DNA from: Desulfohalovibrio reitneri | GTDB taxonomy: Bacteria; Desulfobacterota; Desulfovibrionia; Desulfovibrionales; Desulfovibrionaceae | NCBI RefSeq assembly: GCF_000711295.1 | Contig: NZ_JOMJ01000003.1 | Coordinates: 1,375,501-1,439,500, forward strand | Length of the DNA stretch: 64,000 bases | Reading direction: 5' to 3' | Part shown: in pieces, positions 38,283-49,475 of the stretch | How positions within the stretch are numbered: position 1 is the stretch's first letter | How the letters are laid out: each line of letters opens with the position of its first letter | The notes under the pieces: generated by a model | Seen by the model: the letters and a program-made list of their open reading frames with translations, nothing else | The model's database searches: none | Told to the model about the DNA's origin: nothing | Translations under genes and position numbers: made by a program

Positions 38283-39323
38283 ATGCGAGTCTATCTTGTG
38301 GGCGGGGCGGTGCGAGACAGGCTGTTGGGCCGCGACTGCGGAGACCGCGACTGGGTGGTGCTGGACGCGGACAAGGACGGGTTCCTGGCCGCCTACCCGC
38401 GCGCCAGGCCTGTGGGGCGCAAGGGCATCACCTGGATATGGCGGGGGGAGGAGTACACCCTTTCCGAGGCGGACTCCATCGAGGAGGACCTGGCCACCCG
38501 CGACCTGACCATCAACGCCCTGGCCGAGGACGAGGCGGGCCGCGTGACGGCCGCACCCGGCGCGCTGGACGATCTGAAGGCCAAGCTGCTGCGGCCCGTG
38601 GCCGAGGCCAATTTCCTGGCCGACCCCCTCCGCGCCGTGCGCGCCGCCAGGCTGGCCTGCTGCTTTCCGGATTTCGAGGTCACTGACGAATTGATCCAGG
38701 CCATGCGGGCCGTGGCCGAACAGGGCGACCTGGCCAAGATGGCCGCCGAGCGCGTGGGCATGGAAACGCGCAAGGCCTGCGCCTCGTCCGCTCCCGGCCG
38801 CTACCTGTCCCTGCTGGCCCATGGGCACTGCCTGCGCCCCTGGCTGTGGGAACTGGCCGAGGGCGAACGCTGGCGCATCGCAGCCGCCAACATGGAGGCC
38901 GCGCCGCGCCCGGATAACAAGGAGGAACGGGAACTCCTGCGCTGGATGGCCCTGTGCGCCGCCCTGCTGCCCGGCGAGGCCCAGGCCCTGGGCAAACGCC
39001 TCAAGCTCACCGTGGAGCTGCGCCGCGCCGGAGACACCGCGGCCGAAACCATCCCCCGCCTGCGGGACTACGCCACCCTGCCGCCAGAGGACAAGGCCTG
39101 GCTCCTGCCCATGCTGGCCGCCCGCAACCTGGCCCCCCAGCATTTCCAGCTCGCCCGCGCCCTGGGCGGCAACACCGCCCTGGACCGCGCCGAAACCGAC
39201 CTGCAAACCGCCCTCGACGTCAAACTCCCCCCGGAATGGCGCGAACTCGGCCGCCAATCCGGCGAGGAAATCCTCCGCCGCCGGACCGAAGCTCTGAAAA
39301 ACGAGGCCGGGGAAGAGGCGTAG
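38283..39323 (+). CDS. cca: CCA tRNA nucleotidyltransferase family protein
   Basis: A 346-residue nucleotidyltransferase of the poly(A) polymerase/CCA-adding superfamily. VYLVGGAVRDRLLGRDCGDRDWVV provides the nucleotidyl-transfer motif, followed by EEDLATRDLTINALAEDE and a PLRAVRAARLACCF neck. It should add or repair the CCA end of tRNAs. The C-terminal half lacks a recognisable HD domain and is shorter than E. coli Cca. No cytosolic partner is adjacent. Repeat copy H starts eight bases after the stop. Confidence 0.9.
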   Translation: MRVYLVGGAVRDRLLGRDCGDRDWVVLDADKDGFLAAYPRARPVGRKGITWIWRGEEYTLSEADSIEEDLATRDLTINALAEDEAGRVTAAPGALDDLKAKLLRPVAEANFLADPLRAVRAARLACCFPDFEVTDELIQAMRAVAEQGDLAKMAAERVGMETRKACASSAPGRYLSLLAHGHCLRPWLWELAEGERWRIAAANMEAAPRPDNKEERELLRWMALCAALLPGEAQALGKRLKLTVELRRAGDTAAETIPRLRDYATLPPEDKAWLLPMLAARNLAPQHFQLARALGGNTALDRAETDLQTALDVKLPPEWRELGRQSGEEILRRRTEALKNEAGEEA

Positions 39324-39330
39324 GGGTATG

Positions 39331-39580
39331 GAAGGTGGCTGGCGGGGGTGCGCGTTCCGGACAACGGGAGACAGCAGCCCAATTCAGCATTCAGCGCATC
39401 TGAAACCAGACGACCAGGGCAGAATTTTACCGGCTGAAATAGCCCAACAATCGCCAATTCGCCGAAGCGCTCCCTGGTATCCGCCACTGACGCGCGCCAA
39501 CCCGCGAAAACACATGCAAAGGTAGTTTGCCGCAGGGTCCAGGGGGCGCGCAGCCCCTGGTCGGCCGCCAGGGCGAAAAT
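39331..39580 (-). repeat. Interspersed repeat, copy H
   Basis: Minus orientation, 250 bp. Distal end GGCTGGCGGGGGTGCG; conserved end GCAAAGGTAGTTTGC (imperfect), CAGGGGGCGCGCAGCCCCTG and GGGCGAAAAT. The conserved end lies 16 bases after the stop of the Nif11-like gene, which has no other terminator. Confidence 0.85.
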
Positions 39581-39595
39581 CTTCCCCGCTTCCTC

Positions 39596-39853
39596 TCACC
39601 TGGGACATTCGCCCTTTTTTTCGCAGGAGCGGAGCAGGGCCAGGAGGGTGGCGGCCATGTCGCCGGGCACGTCGCCGGGGTCGGTGGTGGCGGGGTGGTC
39701 GCGCATGGCTTGCTCGAGTTCCTTGGAGGTGAAGCGGTAGCCTTGTTCGGCCAGCCAGTCCGCGTGCCGTCCGTTGGCCACGGCCCTGGCCAGTCCGGCG
39801 CGGAGGCCGGGGTCTTGGTAGGCGTCGTGTATGAAGGCGGCGGCGTCGCGCAT
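39596..39853 (-). CDS. Nif11-like leader-type small protein, 85 aa
   Basis: An 85-residue protein whose first 52 residues follow the Nif11 pattern: AAFIHDAYQDPGLRAGLA, ADWLAEQGYRFTSKELEQAM. Nif11 domains occur in nitrogen-fixation-linked proteins and as leaders of ribosomally made, modified peptides. The rest (ALLRSCEKKGECPR at the end) has two cysteines that could be a short core, but there is no GG-type cleavage site. No modification enzyme or exporter is adjacent. GGAGGA precedes the ATG at 39853. Confidence 0.78.
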   Translation of the reverse strand: MRDAAAFIHDAYQDPGLRAGLARAVANGRHADWLAEQGYRFTSKELEQAMRDHPATTDPGDVPGDMAATLLALLRSCEKKGECPR

Positions 39854-40006
39854 TAGGTGTCCTCCGGATGATTTTTTCACTGCTCGCAGAATCCGACTTT
39901 GCCACGCCGGTGTCAACGAGGAAGCGGCGTGGAGGGGAGGTGGCGGCCGGGCGTCGTTGGCGGGCGGGGGCTTCCCTCGGTGGCCGATATCCCGTATTGC
40001 TTCGGC

Positions 40007-40764
40007 ATGGTCAACCGGATTGCGGTCCTGTGCCTGGCGCTTTGGCTGGCGTCGTTTTCGGGCACCGCGGACGCGGACACGCCGCCCCACGATCCGGGCG
40101 CGAGCGAGTTCGTCATCAATTCCAGTTATTCACCCCCTTTCTCCACCCCGGACGGCGAAGGCTACTTCGACAAAGTGGTGCGGGAGGCCTTCCGGCGGGC
40201 GGGTCTGCGGGCCAAGACCCGCATGATGCCCGCCGAGCGCAGCTTGCGCGATGCGGCTTCCGGCATGGCCGACGGGGATGTGGGCCGGATGTTCGAAGTG
40301 GCCGGGATGTATCCCCAGCTCGTACTGGTGAGCGAGCCGGTTCTGCCCACGCGGCGCTTTGTGGCCTTCGCGAGCCATGCGGGCGCGGCGATGGATCCGC
40401 CGGGTTGGCAGGGGTTGGGGCCCTGGCGGGTGGGCTACGTCAACGGCTGGAAAATTTTCGAGAAAAGGGCGCACTTGGCTCGCGAGGCGGTGGCTGTGGA
40501 CAACCTGGAGCAGCTCTTCACCATGCTGGGCAAGGGCCGCATCGACCTGGCCCTGTGCGCCGAGACCGACGGGCTGCTGACCGCGCGGCGGCTGGGGCTT
40601 TCCGTGCGGGTGCTGCGGCCCCCTCTGGCGGAGATGCCCATGTACCTGTTGCTCAACAAGGCCCACGCGGGCACCGTGGAACGGCTGGAGCAGGTGCTTC
40701 GCTTCATGCGGCTTGACGGCACGTTGAAGCGATTCAGAGAGGAGACCCTTCCCACGGGACCGTA

Positions 40765-40765
<1 letters not shown>
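40007..40765 (+). CDS. Periplasmic solute-binding protein, family 3 type
   Basis: A 252-residue exported protein. Signal peptide MVNRIAVLCLALWLASF, then the family-3 start FVINSSYSPPFSTPDGEGYF, PAERSLRDAASGMADGD and YLLLNKAHAGTVERL. It resembles amino-acid-binding proteins of ABC transporters, but no permease is nearby. Instead the stop codon overlaps the start of a hybrid kinase (TAATG), suggesting it presents a ligand to that kinase. The start is not well marked; no good ribosome-binding site is seen. Confidence 0.85.
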
Positions 40766-43110
<2,345 letters not shown>

Positions 43111-43120
43111 AGCGGCGGCC

Positions 43121-43664
43121 CTATCCCGGCAACATCCGCAACAACCGCTCCAGCACCCGCCGCGCGAACCCGACGGCCACGCCGGCCCCGCGCCGGGGAG
43201 GTCCGGGTCGGCGCGGGCGGCCAGCGCCGGGCGCCTGGCCAAAGCCTCCCGCGCGGCCAGGAACGCGGCCCGGCCGGTGAACCCGGCGCACTGCTGAAAA
43301 TGCGCCTTGGCGTCGCCGTCCGCCTTTTTGCTCAAGACCCGGCAGCAGGTGGATCCCGCCTCCGCCTTGAAGGCGTCGTGCAGCGCCCTGCCCGCCTCGC
43401 GGATTTCCTTGCGCGAGGCGCCCTCGCGCCACAGCAGCACGGACACCCCGGCCACCGCGCCGGACACCGCCCCGCACAAACACCCGGCCCGCCCAGCCCG
43501 ATGGGCAGCCCGGCCATCACGGCCTGCGCCTGATCCGGGTCGAGCGGCCCGGCAAAGACCTCGTTGAGGGCGGCCAGCACCGCCTCGGAGCACAGCATGC
43601 GCCGGGAGCGATACAGCCCCTCCGCCCGTTCGGCGGCGATATCGGCCAGTGAGTTCGCGTCCAT
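43121..43664 (-). pseudogene. C-GCAxxG-C-C family (redox-type) protein gene with two apparent frameshifts
   Basis: The protein would begin MDANSLADIAAERAEGL with the family features LCSEAVLAALNEVF, GLPIGLGG, then in another frame CLCGAVSGAVAGVSVLL and STCCRVL...QCAGFTGRAAF, and finally in the third frame GVAVGFARRVLERLLRML before a stop at 43121. The first break is near 43486-43488 and the second near 43185-43198. Each is explained by loss of one base in a short C/G run. The cysteines typical of this family (thought to be redox-active or cluster-binding) are all present across the frames. Either the gene is decaying or the sequence has two base-calling errors. Confidence 0.7.
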
Positions 43665-43836
43665 GCCCTACCGCTACGCTCCGGGAAGCGCCAAGTAAAC
43701 CGGGGAATCGGGGGCTTCACCGTTTTTCCAAACTTGACAATCCAGCCCCAGTTATCGGACAGAAATAAGCGCCCGCCTTCTCAATACGGGGAAGACGGTT
43801 CCGCCGGGAGGCGACCCGGCCCTGCCTGCAAGGGGA

Positions 43837-44040
43837 ATGGACATGCTCGGATTCGCTGGGCTCGACGTGGCCCTGGCCTATTGGCTCTGTCTGGTTTCGG
43901 CCGCGGTGTGCGTGGTCTACGGGGTGGTTCACTGGAACGACCGCGTGGACAGCGACCCGTTTAAGATGCGCAAGATCATCCTGCCCAAGCGGGCCCGCAA
44001 AGGCCGTGACGGCGACTCCGCCGGGGGAGGCGCGTCGTGA
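43837..44040 (+). CDS. Symporter small accessory protein
   Basis: A 67-residue protein with one transmembrane helix (about 12-31, AYWLCLVSAAVCVVYGVV), then NDRVDSDPF and a basic tail (KRARKGRDGD). This layout matches the short proteins found directly before SLC5-type symporters in sulfate reducers and related bacteria, as I recall. AAGGGGA precedes the ATG, and the stop overlaps the symporter start (GTGA), so the two are made together. It is probably a subunit of the transporter. Confidence 0.85.
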   Translation: MDMLGFAGLDVALAYWLCLVSAAVCVVYGVVHWNDRVDSDPFKMRKIILPKRARKGRDGDSAGGGAS

Positions 44041-45659
44041 CGGTCAAGCTCCTGGTCATTTTGCTCTACCTGGGCGCGGTCTTCTACCTGGGCTGGCGCG
44101 GCTGGCGCGAGACCAAACAGGCCGCGGACTACCTGCTGGCCGGACGGCGCATGAACCCCTACATCATGTCCATGTCCTACGCCGCCACCTTCATCTCCAC
44201 CTCGGCCATCATCGGCTTCGGCGGGGCGGCGGCGCTGTTCGGATTCTCCCTGCTCTGGCTGACGTTCCTCAACGTCTTCGCCGGGGTCTTCATCGCCATG
44301 ATCTTCTTCGGCCGCCGCACCCGCCGCATGGGGCTGGCCCTGGACTCCCACACCTTCCCCGAGCTGCTGGGGCGGCGCTACAAGTCCAGGTTCATTCAGG
44401 GCTTCTCCGGGGCCATCGTCTTTCTCTTCATCCCCCTGTACGCGGCCGCCGTGCTCATCGGCATCAGCCGCATGATCGAGGTGGGCCTGGGCGTGCCCTA
44501 CGCCTGGGCGCTGGTCTTTTTCACCGTGATCATCGCGGTGTACACCATCTCCGGCGGGCTGAAGGCGGTCATGTACACGGACGCCTTCCAGGGTACCATC
44601 ATGGTGGCCATGATGCTCATCCTGCTGTTCACCACCTACTCCCTGCTGGGCGGGGTGGGCGAGGCGCACCAGACATTGACCGACCTGGCCCCGCTCATGC
44701 CCGAGTCCCTGAAAAAAGGAGGCATGATCTCCTGGACGCAGGGACCGGCCTTCGGCTCGCCGCTGTGGCTGGTCATCTACACCACCATCGTCTACGGCGT
44801 GGGCATCGGCGTGCTGGCCCAGCCGCAGCTGGCCCTGCGCTTCATGACCGTCTCCTCGGACCGCGACCTGGCACGGGCCACCCTCTACGGCGGCCTCTTC
44901 ATCCCCCTGCTCACCGGCGTGGCCTTCGCCGTGGGCGCGCTGTCCAACGCCATCTTCCACCAGAAGTTCGGCAAGATATCCATCGCCATGGCCGGGGGGA
45001 ACATCGACAAGATCATCCCCACCTACATCGAGAACATCATGCCGGACTGGTTCTCGGCGCTGTTCCTCATGGCCATGTTCGCCGCGGCCATGTCCACCCT
45101 CTCCAGCCAGTACCACGCGGGCGGCGCCTCCCTGGGCCGCGACGTCATCGAGCAGGCCATGGGGCGGGGGCGCAAGGACTCCATCACCGGATCGCGCATC
45201 GGCACGGTGGTGGCCATCCTCATGGCGCTCATCTGGGCCTGGGTGCTGCCCGGCTCGGTCATCGCGCGCGCCACGGCCTTCTTCTTCGGCCTCTGCGCGG
45301 CCTCCTTCCTGCCCATCTACTGCCTGGGCCTGTACTGGAAGGGCATGACCCGCGCGGGCGCCGCCGCTTCCCTGGTGCTGGGCTTCTGTTCCTCCATGTT
45401 CTGGCTTTTGTTCGTGCACGAAAAGGAGGCCGCGGCCATCGGCCTAAGCCAGGCGCTGTTCGGCCAGGCCACCCTGGTTTCCTCGTTCGCCAAGGGGTCG
45501 TGGGTGTGGCTCTTGCAGTTCGTGGACCCCAACGTGGTGGCCCTGCCGGTTTCGGCCCTGGCGGCGGTGGTGGTCAGCCTGCTGACGCGCAAGCTGGACC
45601 CGGACCACGTGGCTCTCTGCTGGCGGGGGTTGCGGGCGAAATCCGGGGAGGGATTATAA
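44037..45659 (+). CDS. Sodium:solute symporter, SSS (SLC5) family
   Basis: A 540-residue transporter with about 13 helices. AADYLLAGRRMNPYIMSMSYAATF is the usual first conserved block, followed by FISTSAIIGFGGAAALFG, SGGLKAVMYTDAFQG and GVLAQPQLALRFMTV, and AAAMSTLSSQYHAGGASLGRD (sodium-site region). It imports an organic solute with Na+; the substrate cannot be read from sequence. The binding-protein and kinase genes downstream suggest regulated uptake, but their ligand need not be the same. Confidence 0.92.
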   Translation: MTVKLLVILLYLGAVFYLGWRGWRETKQAADYLLAGRRMNPYIMSMSYAATFISTSAIIGFGGAAALFGFSLLWLTFLNVFAGVFIAMIFFGRRTRRMGLALDSHTFPELLGRRYKSRFIQGFSGAIVFLFIPLYAAAVLIGISRMIEVGLGVPYAWALVFFTVIIAVYTISGGLKAVMYTDAFQGTIMVAMMLILLFTTYSLLGGVGEAHQTLTDLAPLMPESLKKGGMISWTQGPAFGSPLWLVIYTTIVYGVGIGVLAQPQLALRFMTVSSDRDLARATLYGGLFIPLLTGVAFAVGALSNAIFHQKFGKISIAMAGGNIDKIIPTYIENIMPDWFSALFLMAMFAAAMSTLSSQYHAGGASLGRDVIEQAMGRGRKDSITGSRIGTVVAILMALIWAWVLPGSVIARATAFFFGLCAASFLPIYCLGLYWKGMTRAGAAASLVLGFCSSMFWLLFVHEKEAAAIGLSQALFGQATLVSSFAKGSWVWLLQFVDPNVVALPVSALAAVVVSLLTRKLDPDHVALCWRGLRAKSGEGL

Positions 45660-45741
45660 TCCTTCCACTTTTTCCGCGCCCCTGGTAGGCAGGACCACCG
45701 TCCCCTGACTGGTCCGGGGGCGGCAGGCTGGAGGGGTCGCT

Positions 45742-46956
45742 GTGCCGAAACGTTTCCTGCCGCTGCTGCTGGCCGTGTTGCTGTGTTCCCCGGCGGCCGC
45801 CGCCGAGCCCATCCTGCTGGGCATGTCCGGCGCCTTCACCGGCCCCTCCCGGGGGCTGGGCATCGAACTCTACAGGGGGTCCATGGCCTACTTCAACCAG
45901 CTGGAGGCTTCCTCCGGCGGGCTGCTGGGCCGCCCCGTCCGCATCAAAACCCTCGATGACGGCTACGACCCGGTCCCGGCCATGGAGAACACCATCGACT
46001 TCATCGAGGGCGGCGAGGCGCTGGCCCTCTTCAACTACGTGGGCACGCCCACCACCACACGCGTCCTGCCCCTGCTCAAGCACTACAGCGACCGCGGCAT
46101 CCTTCTCTTCTTCCCCTTCTCCGGGGCCCAGCCCCAGCGCGAGCCGCCATACGCGGAATACGTTTTCAACCTGCGCGACTCCTACCGGCGGGAGACCTCC
46201 CGCCTGGTGGACAAGTTCGTGGAGTTGGGCCGGGAGCGTATCGCCGTGTTCTACCAAGCGGACGCCTACGGCCGCAGCGGCTGGGACGGAGTGCGGCGGG
46301 CCCTGGACGACCACGGCCTGTCCATGGCCGCCGAGGCCACGTACCGGCGCGGACATCCCTTCCAGCGCTCCACCGCCGACCAGGTGGAACTCATCAAGGC
46401 TGGGAACCCCGAAGCGATTATCTCCGTGGGCTCCTACGAAGCCTGCGCCGCCTTCATCCGCGACGCCCGCGACGCGGGACTGGACGCGCCCATCGCCAAC
46501 CTCAGCTTCGTGGGCAGCGAGAACCTGCTGGCGCTGCTGCGGAGCCTTGGCGAGGACCGCTACACCCGCCGCCTCATCAACACCCAGGTGGTGCCCAGCT
46601 ACGAGGACGAGAGCCTGAGCGCGGTGCGGGAATACCGCCGCGCCATGGACGAGTTCGCGCCCGCCCCGCCGGAAGGGGCGGCCAAGGGGTACGCCCCCCT
46701 GCGCTACAGCTTCGTCAGCTTCGAGGGCTACCTCAACGCCAAAACCTTCGCGGCCCTGGTCCGCCGCAACGGCCGAGTGCCGGACAGGAAGGACATGCGG
46801 TGCGCGGCGGAGGGTCTGCGCCAGTTCGACCTGGGCGTGGGCGCGCCGGTCTCCTTCGGCCCGGACGACCACCAGGGCCTCAAGCGCATCTACTTCACCA
46901 CCGTCAAGGACGGCGTTTTCGTGCCGGTGCGCGACTGGACCGGGTGGACCCAATGA
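45742..46956 (+). CDS. Periplasmic binding protein, branched-chain amino acid/urea (family 6) type
   Basis: A 404-residue exported protein. Signal peptide MPKRFLPLLLAVLLCSPAAA; then ILLGMSGAFTGPSRGLGIEL, RIKTLDDGYDPVPAMEN, FNYVGTPTTTRVLPL and VGSYEACAAFIRDARDAG, the Peripla_BP_6 pattern of LivJ/UrtA-type proteins. No ABC transporter genes follow. Instead its stop overlaps a hybrid kinase gene by four bases (ATGA), so it probably delivers a ligand signal to that kinase. GTG 45742 has GGAGG upstream. Confidence 0.9.
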   Translation: MPKRFLPLLLAVLLCSPAAAAEPILLGMSGAFTGPSRGLGIELYRGSMAYFNQLEASSGGLLGRPVRIKTLDDGYDPVPAMENTIDFIEGGEALALFNYVGTPTTTRVLPLLKHYSDRGILLFFPFSGAQPQREPPYAEYVFNLRDSYRRETSRLVDKFVELGRERIAVFYQADAYGRSGWDGVRRALDDHGLSMAAEATYRRGHPFQRSTADQVELIKAGNPEAIISVGSYEACAAFIRDARDAGLDAPIANLSFVGSENLLALLRSLGEDRYTRRLINTQVVPSYEDESLSAVREYRRAMDEFAPAPPEGAAKGYAPLRYSFVSFEGYLNAKTFAALVRRNGRVPDRKDMRCAAEGLRQFDLGVGAPVSFGPDDHQGLKRIYFTTVKDGVFVPVRDWTGWTQ

Positions 46957-49460
46957 AGCGCCGCATCTCCCCCCTCTTTCAGCGCACCCTGCTGCTGACC
47001 ATCCTCCTCTTCGGCGTCATCGCCGTGTCCATCTCCGTGCTCTCCGCCTGGAGCCTGCACCGCAACATGACAGAGGAGTACATCAGCAAGGGCGAGGCCA
47101 TCGCCCAGTCCATCGCCACCTCCTCGGTGGAGGTGCTGCTCAACCGCGACGCCTCCACGGCGCAAGCCATGGTGGACCAGTACCTGGAAATCCACGGCAC
47201 GGCCTACGTCCTGGTCTCCGATGCCTCGGGCAGGCCCATCGCCCACACCTTCGTGCCCCGGGTGCCGCCCTCTGTGGAGCGGCTGCGTCCCTCACCCAAG
47301 GGCTTCACCGTCACCGACATCAAGACCGCCGAGGGCAGCTACATCGACGTCTCCAAACCCATCCTGGCCGGGGTGGCCGGGACGGTGCACGTGGGCATGG
47401 ACCGGGGCCTCATCCACGAGTACATCCTCGACGCGGTGGCCCGGCAGCAAGCCCTGCTTCTGGCCATCATGGCCGTGGCCATCGTGGCTCTGTACCTGGG
47501 GGTGCGGCGGGTCTCCCTGCCCCTGAGCGCCCTCACGGACTACGCCGAACGCCTCTCCCGCCACGACTTCGACGCCCCCATGCCAGTGCGCTCCCGCCAC
47601 GAGATCGGCCAGCTGGCCACCACGCTCCAGAACATGGCCGACGAGATCAAGGGGCTGGTGGGGGACATGCAAAGCCGGGTGGACGCCTCCACCTCCGAAT
47701 TGCGCGGAAACCTGCTCTTCACCCAGGCCATCATCGACAACCTGGCCGACGGCCTGCTGGTCACGGACATCAACGGCCGCATCTCCCGCTTCAACCCCAT
47801 GCTCCTGCGCATGTTCGGCTTCGCCGAGGACGCGGACCTCGGCGGCAAGGACGTCTCCCTGATGTTCCCCCTGGACCTCTCCGCCCTGGCCGAAGAAGCC
47901 GCCACCTGCGGCGACGAGGTGCTGACCGCCGAAGTGGCCCTGGCCGAAGGCAACACCGGCAAGGCCCTGGCCCGCCCCATCCAGGAGGAGGAGTCGGAGG
48001 GAGCCCAGGCGGCCTGCCTGGGCGCGGTCGTCGTCATCCGCGACGTGACCAGGGAGAAGGAGATCGACCGCATGAAAACCGACTTCATCACTACGGTCTC
48101 CCACGAGCTGCGCACCCCGCTGACCTCTGTGCTGGGCTTCGCCAAGATCATCCAGCGCAGGCTGACGGACGTCATCTTCCCCTCCCTGGGTGAACGGCCG
48201 GAAAAGAAGATCGCCCGGGCCGTGGACCAAGTGGCGGACAACATTTCCATCATCGTCTCCGAGGGCGAGCGTCTCACCGAGCTGATCAACGATGTGCTGG
48301 ACATATCCAAGATGGAGGCCGGCAAGATCGAGTGGCGCATGCGCGAGACGAACATGGGCGAACTGGTGCGGCAGTCCATGGCCAGCGTGGAATACCTTCT
48401 GCGCGACAAGAACCTGGACGCGGAGACGGACATCGAGCCCGGACTGCCAAGAGTGCGGGTGGACCGCGACCGCTTGGTGCAGGTGGTCATCAACCTCCTC
48501 TCCAACGCCATCAAGTTCACGGAGCACGGCCGCGTGGCCGTGTCGGTACGAAGCCGCCAGGACCGCCTCGTGGTGTCGGTGGAGGACACCGGCGCGGGCA
48601 TCCCGGCCAAGGACCAGGAACTCGTCTTCGACCGCTTCCGCCAGTCCGGCGACACCCTCACGGAAAAGCCCAAGGGCACCGGCCTGGGCCTGCCCATCTG
48701 CCGCTACATCGTGGAGTCCCACGGCGGGACCATCTGGGTTGAGAGCCATCCCGGCGAGGGCAGCGCCTTCCACTTCAGCATACCGGTCCTGGCGCGCGCG
48801 GAGGACGAAACGGGACGGGCGGCCGCGCCCATCCGGCGGGCGGCCCTGAACCGCCCCCAGCGGGACGACCGGCGCCCCTGGCGGCTATTGGTGGTTGACG
48901 ACGACCAGGCCGTGCGCACCTACCTGGCGCAGCTGCTGCGTAGCGAGGGCTTCGCGGTGGACGAGGCGGCCAACGGGCTGCAGGCCCTGGACCGCGCCGT
49001 GACCAACCCGCCCGACCTCATCACCATGGACCTGATGATGCCCGGCATGGACGGCGGCACGGTCATAACCTCCCTGCGGCAGAACGCCGCCACCCGCCGA
49101 ATTCCGGTGCTGGTCATCACCGCCCTGCAGGACGAGCCGGTCATCGGAGCGGACGCGCGGCTGCTCAAGCCCATCCACGAGGACCAGCTTCTGGAGACCA
49201 TCAACGCCCTGCTGCACAACGACCGGCTGGCGCCGAGGCCCTGCATGGTCATCGCCCGCGAGGAGCACGCCTCGGTCAAGGAGCGGCTGCCCATGCTCTG
49301 CCCCGGCCAAGTGGTCACTTGCCCGCCGGAGGAGATCGAAGAGAAGATCAACGGCGGCTTCGAGGGCACCATCTTCATCCCCGCCTCCATCGGCGGCACC
49401 ATCGACCTGGGCAAGCTGGCCAAGGCCAGCAGCGTGCAGCTCGTCATCCTGCCGGAGTAG
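46953..49460 (+). CDS. Membrane hybrid sensor histidine kinase with receiver and extra C-terminal domain
   Basis: An 835-residue kinase. Helix 1 (about 10-33), periplasmic domain (about 120 residues), helix 2 (about 158-180), HAMP (about 180-235, ALTDYAERLSRHDFDAPM), PAS (about 260-365), kinase core with His384 (FITTVSHELRTPL), ATPase motifs NLLSNAIKFT, DTGAGI and GTGLGLPI, receiver with Asp693 (LITMDLMMPGMDG). About 90 residues after the receiver (PRPCMVIAREEHASV to LVILPE) match no domain I know. Translationally coupled to the upstream binding protein. Converges with the molybdopterin enzyme gene. Confidence 0.92.
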   Translation: MKRRISPLFQRTLLLTILLFGVIAVSISVLSAWSLHRNMTEEYISKGEAIAQSIATSSVEVLLNRDASTAQAMVDQYLEIHGTAYVLVSDASGRPIAHTFVPRVPPSVERLRPSPKGFTVTDIKTAEGSYIDVSKPILAGVAGTVHVGMDRGLIHEYILDAVARQQALLLAIMAVAIVALYLGVRRVSLPLSALTDYAERLSRHDFDAPMPVRSRHEIGQLATTLQNMADEIKGLVGDMQSRVDASTSELRGNLLFTQAIIDNLADGLLVTDINGRISRFNPMLLRMFGFAEDADLGGKDVSLMFPLDLSALAEEAATCGDEVLTAEVALAEGNTGKALARPIQEEESEGAQAACLGAVVVIRDVTREKEIDRMKTDFITTVSHELRTPLTSVLGFAKIIQRRLTDVIFPSLGERPEKKIARAVDQVADNISIIVSEGERLTELINDVLDISKMEAGKIEWRMRETNMGELVRQSMASVEYLLRDKNLDAETDIEPGLPRVRVDRDRLVQVVINLLSNAIKFTEHGRVAVSVRSRQDRLVVSVEDTGAGIPAKDQELVFDRFRQSGDTLTEKPKGTGLGLPICRYIVESHGGTIWVESHPGEGSAFHFSIPVLARAEDETGRAAAPIRRAALNRPQRDDRRPWRLLVVDDDQAVRTYLAQLLRSEGFAVDEAANGLQALDRAVTNPPDLITMDLMMPGMDGGTVITSLRQNAATRRIPVLVITALQDEPVIGADARLLKPIHEDQLLETINALLHNDRLAPRPCMVIAREEHASVKERLPMLCPGQVVTCPPEEIEEKINGGFEGTIFIPASIGGTIDLGKLAKASSVQLVILPE

Positions 49461-49475
49461 ACCCGGCGAACCACT

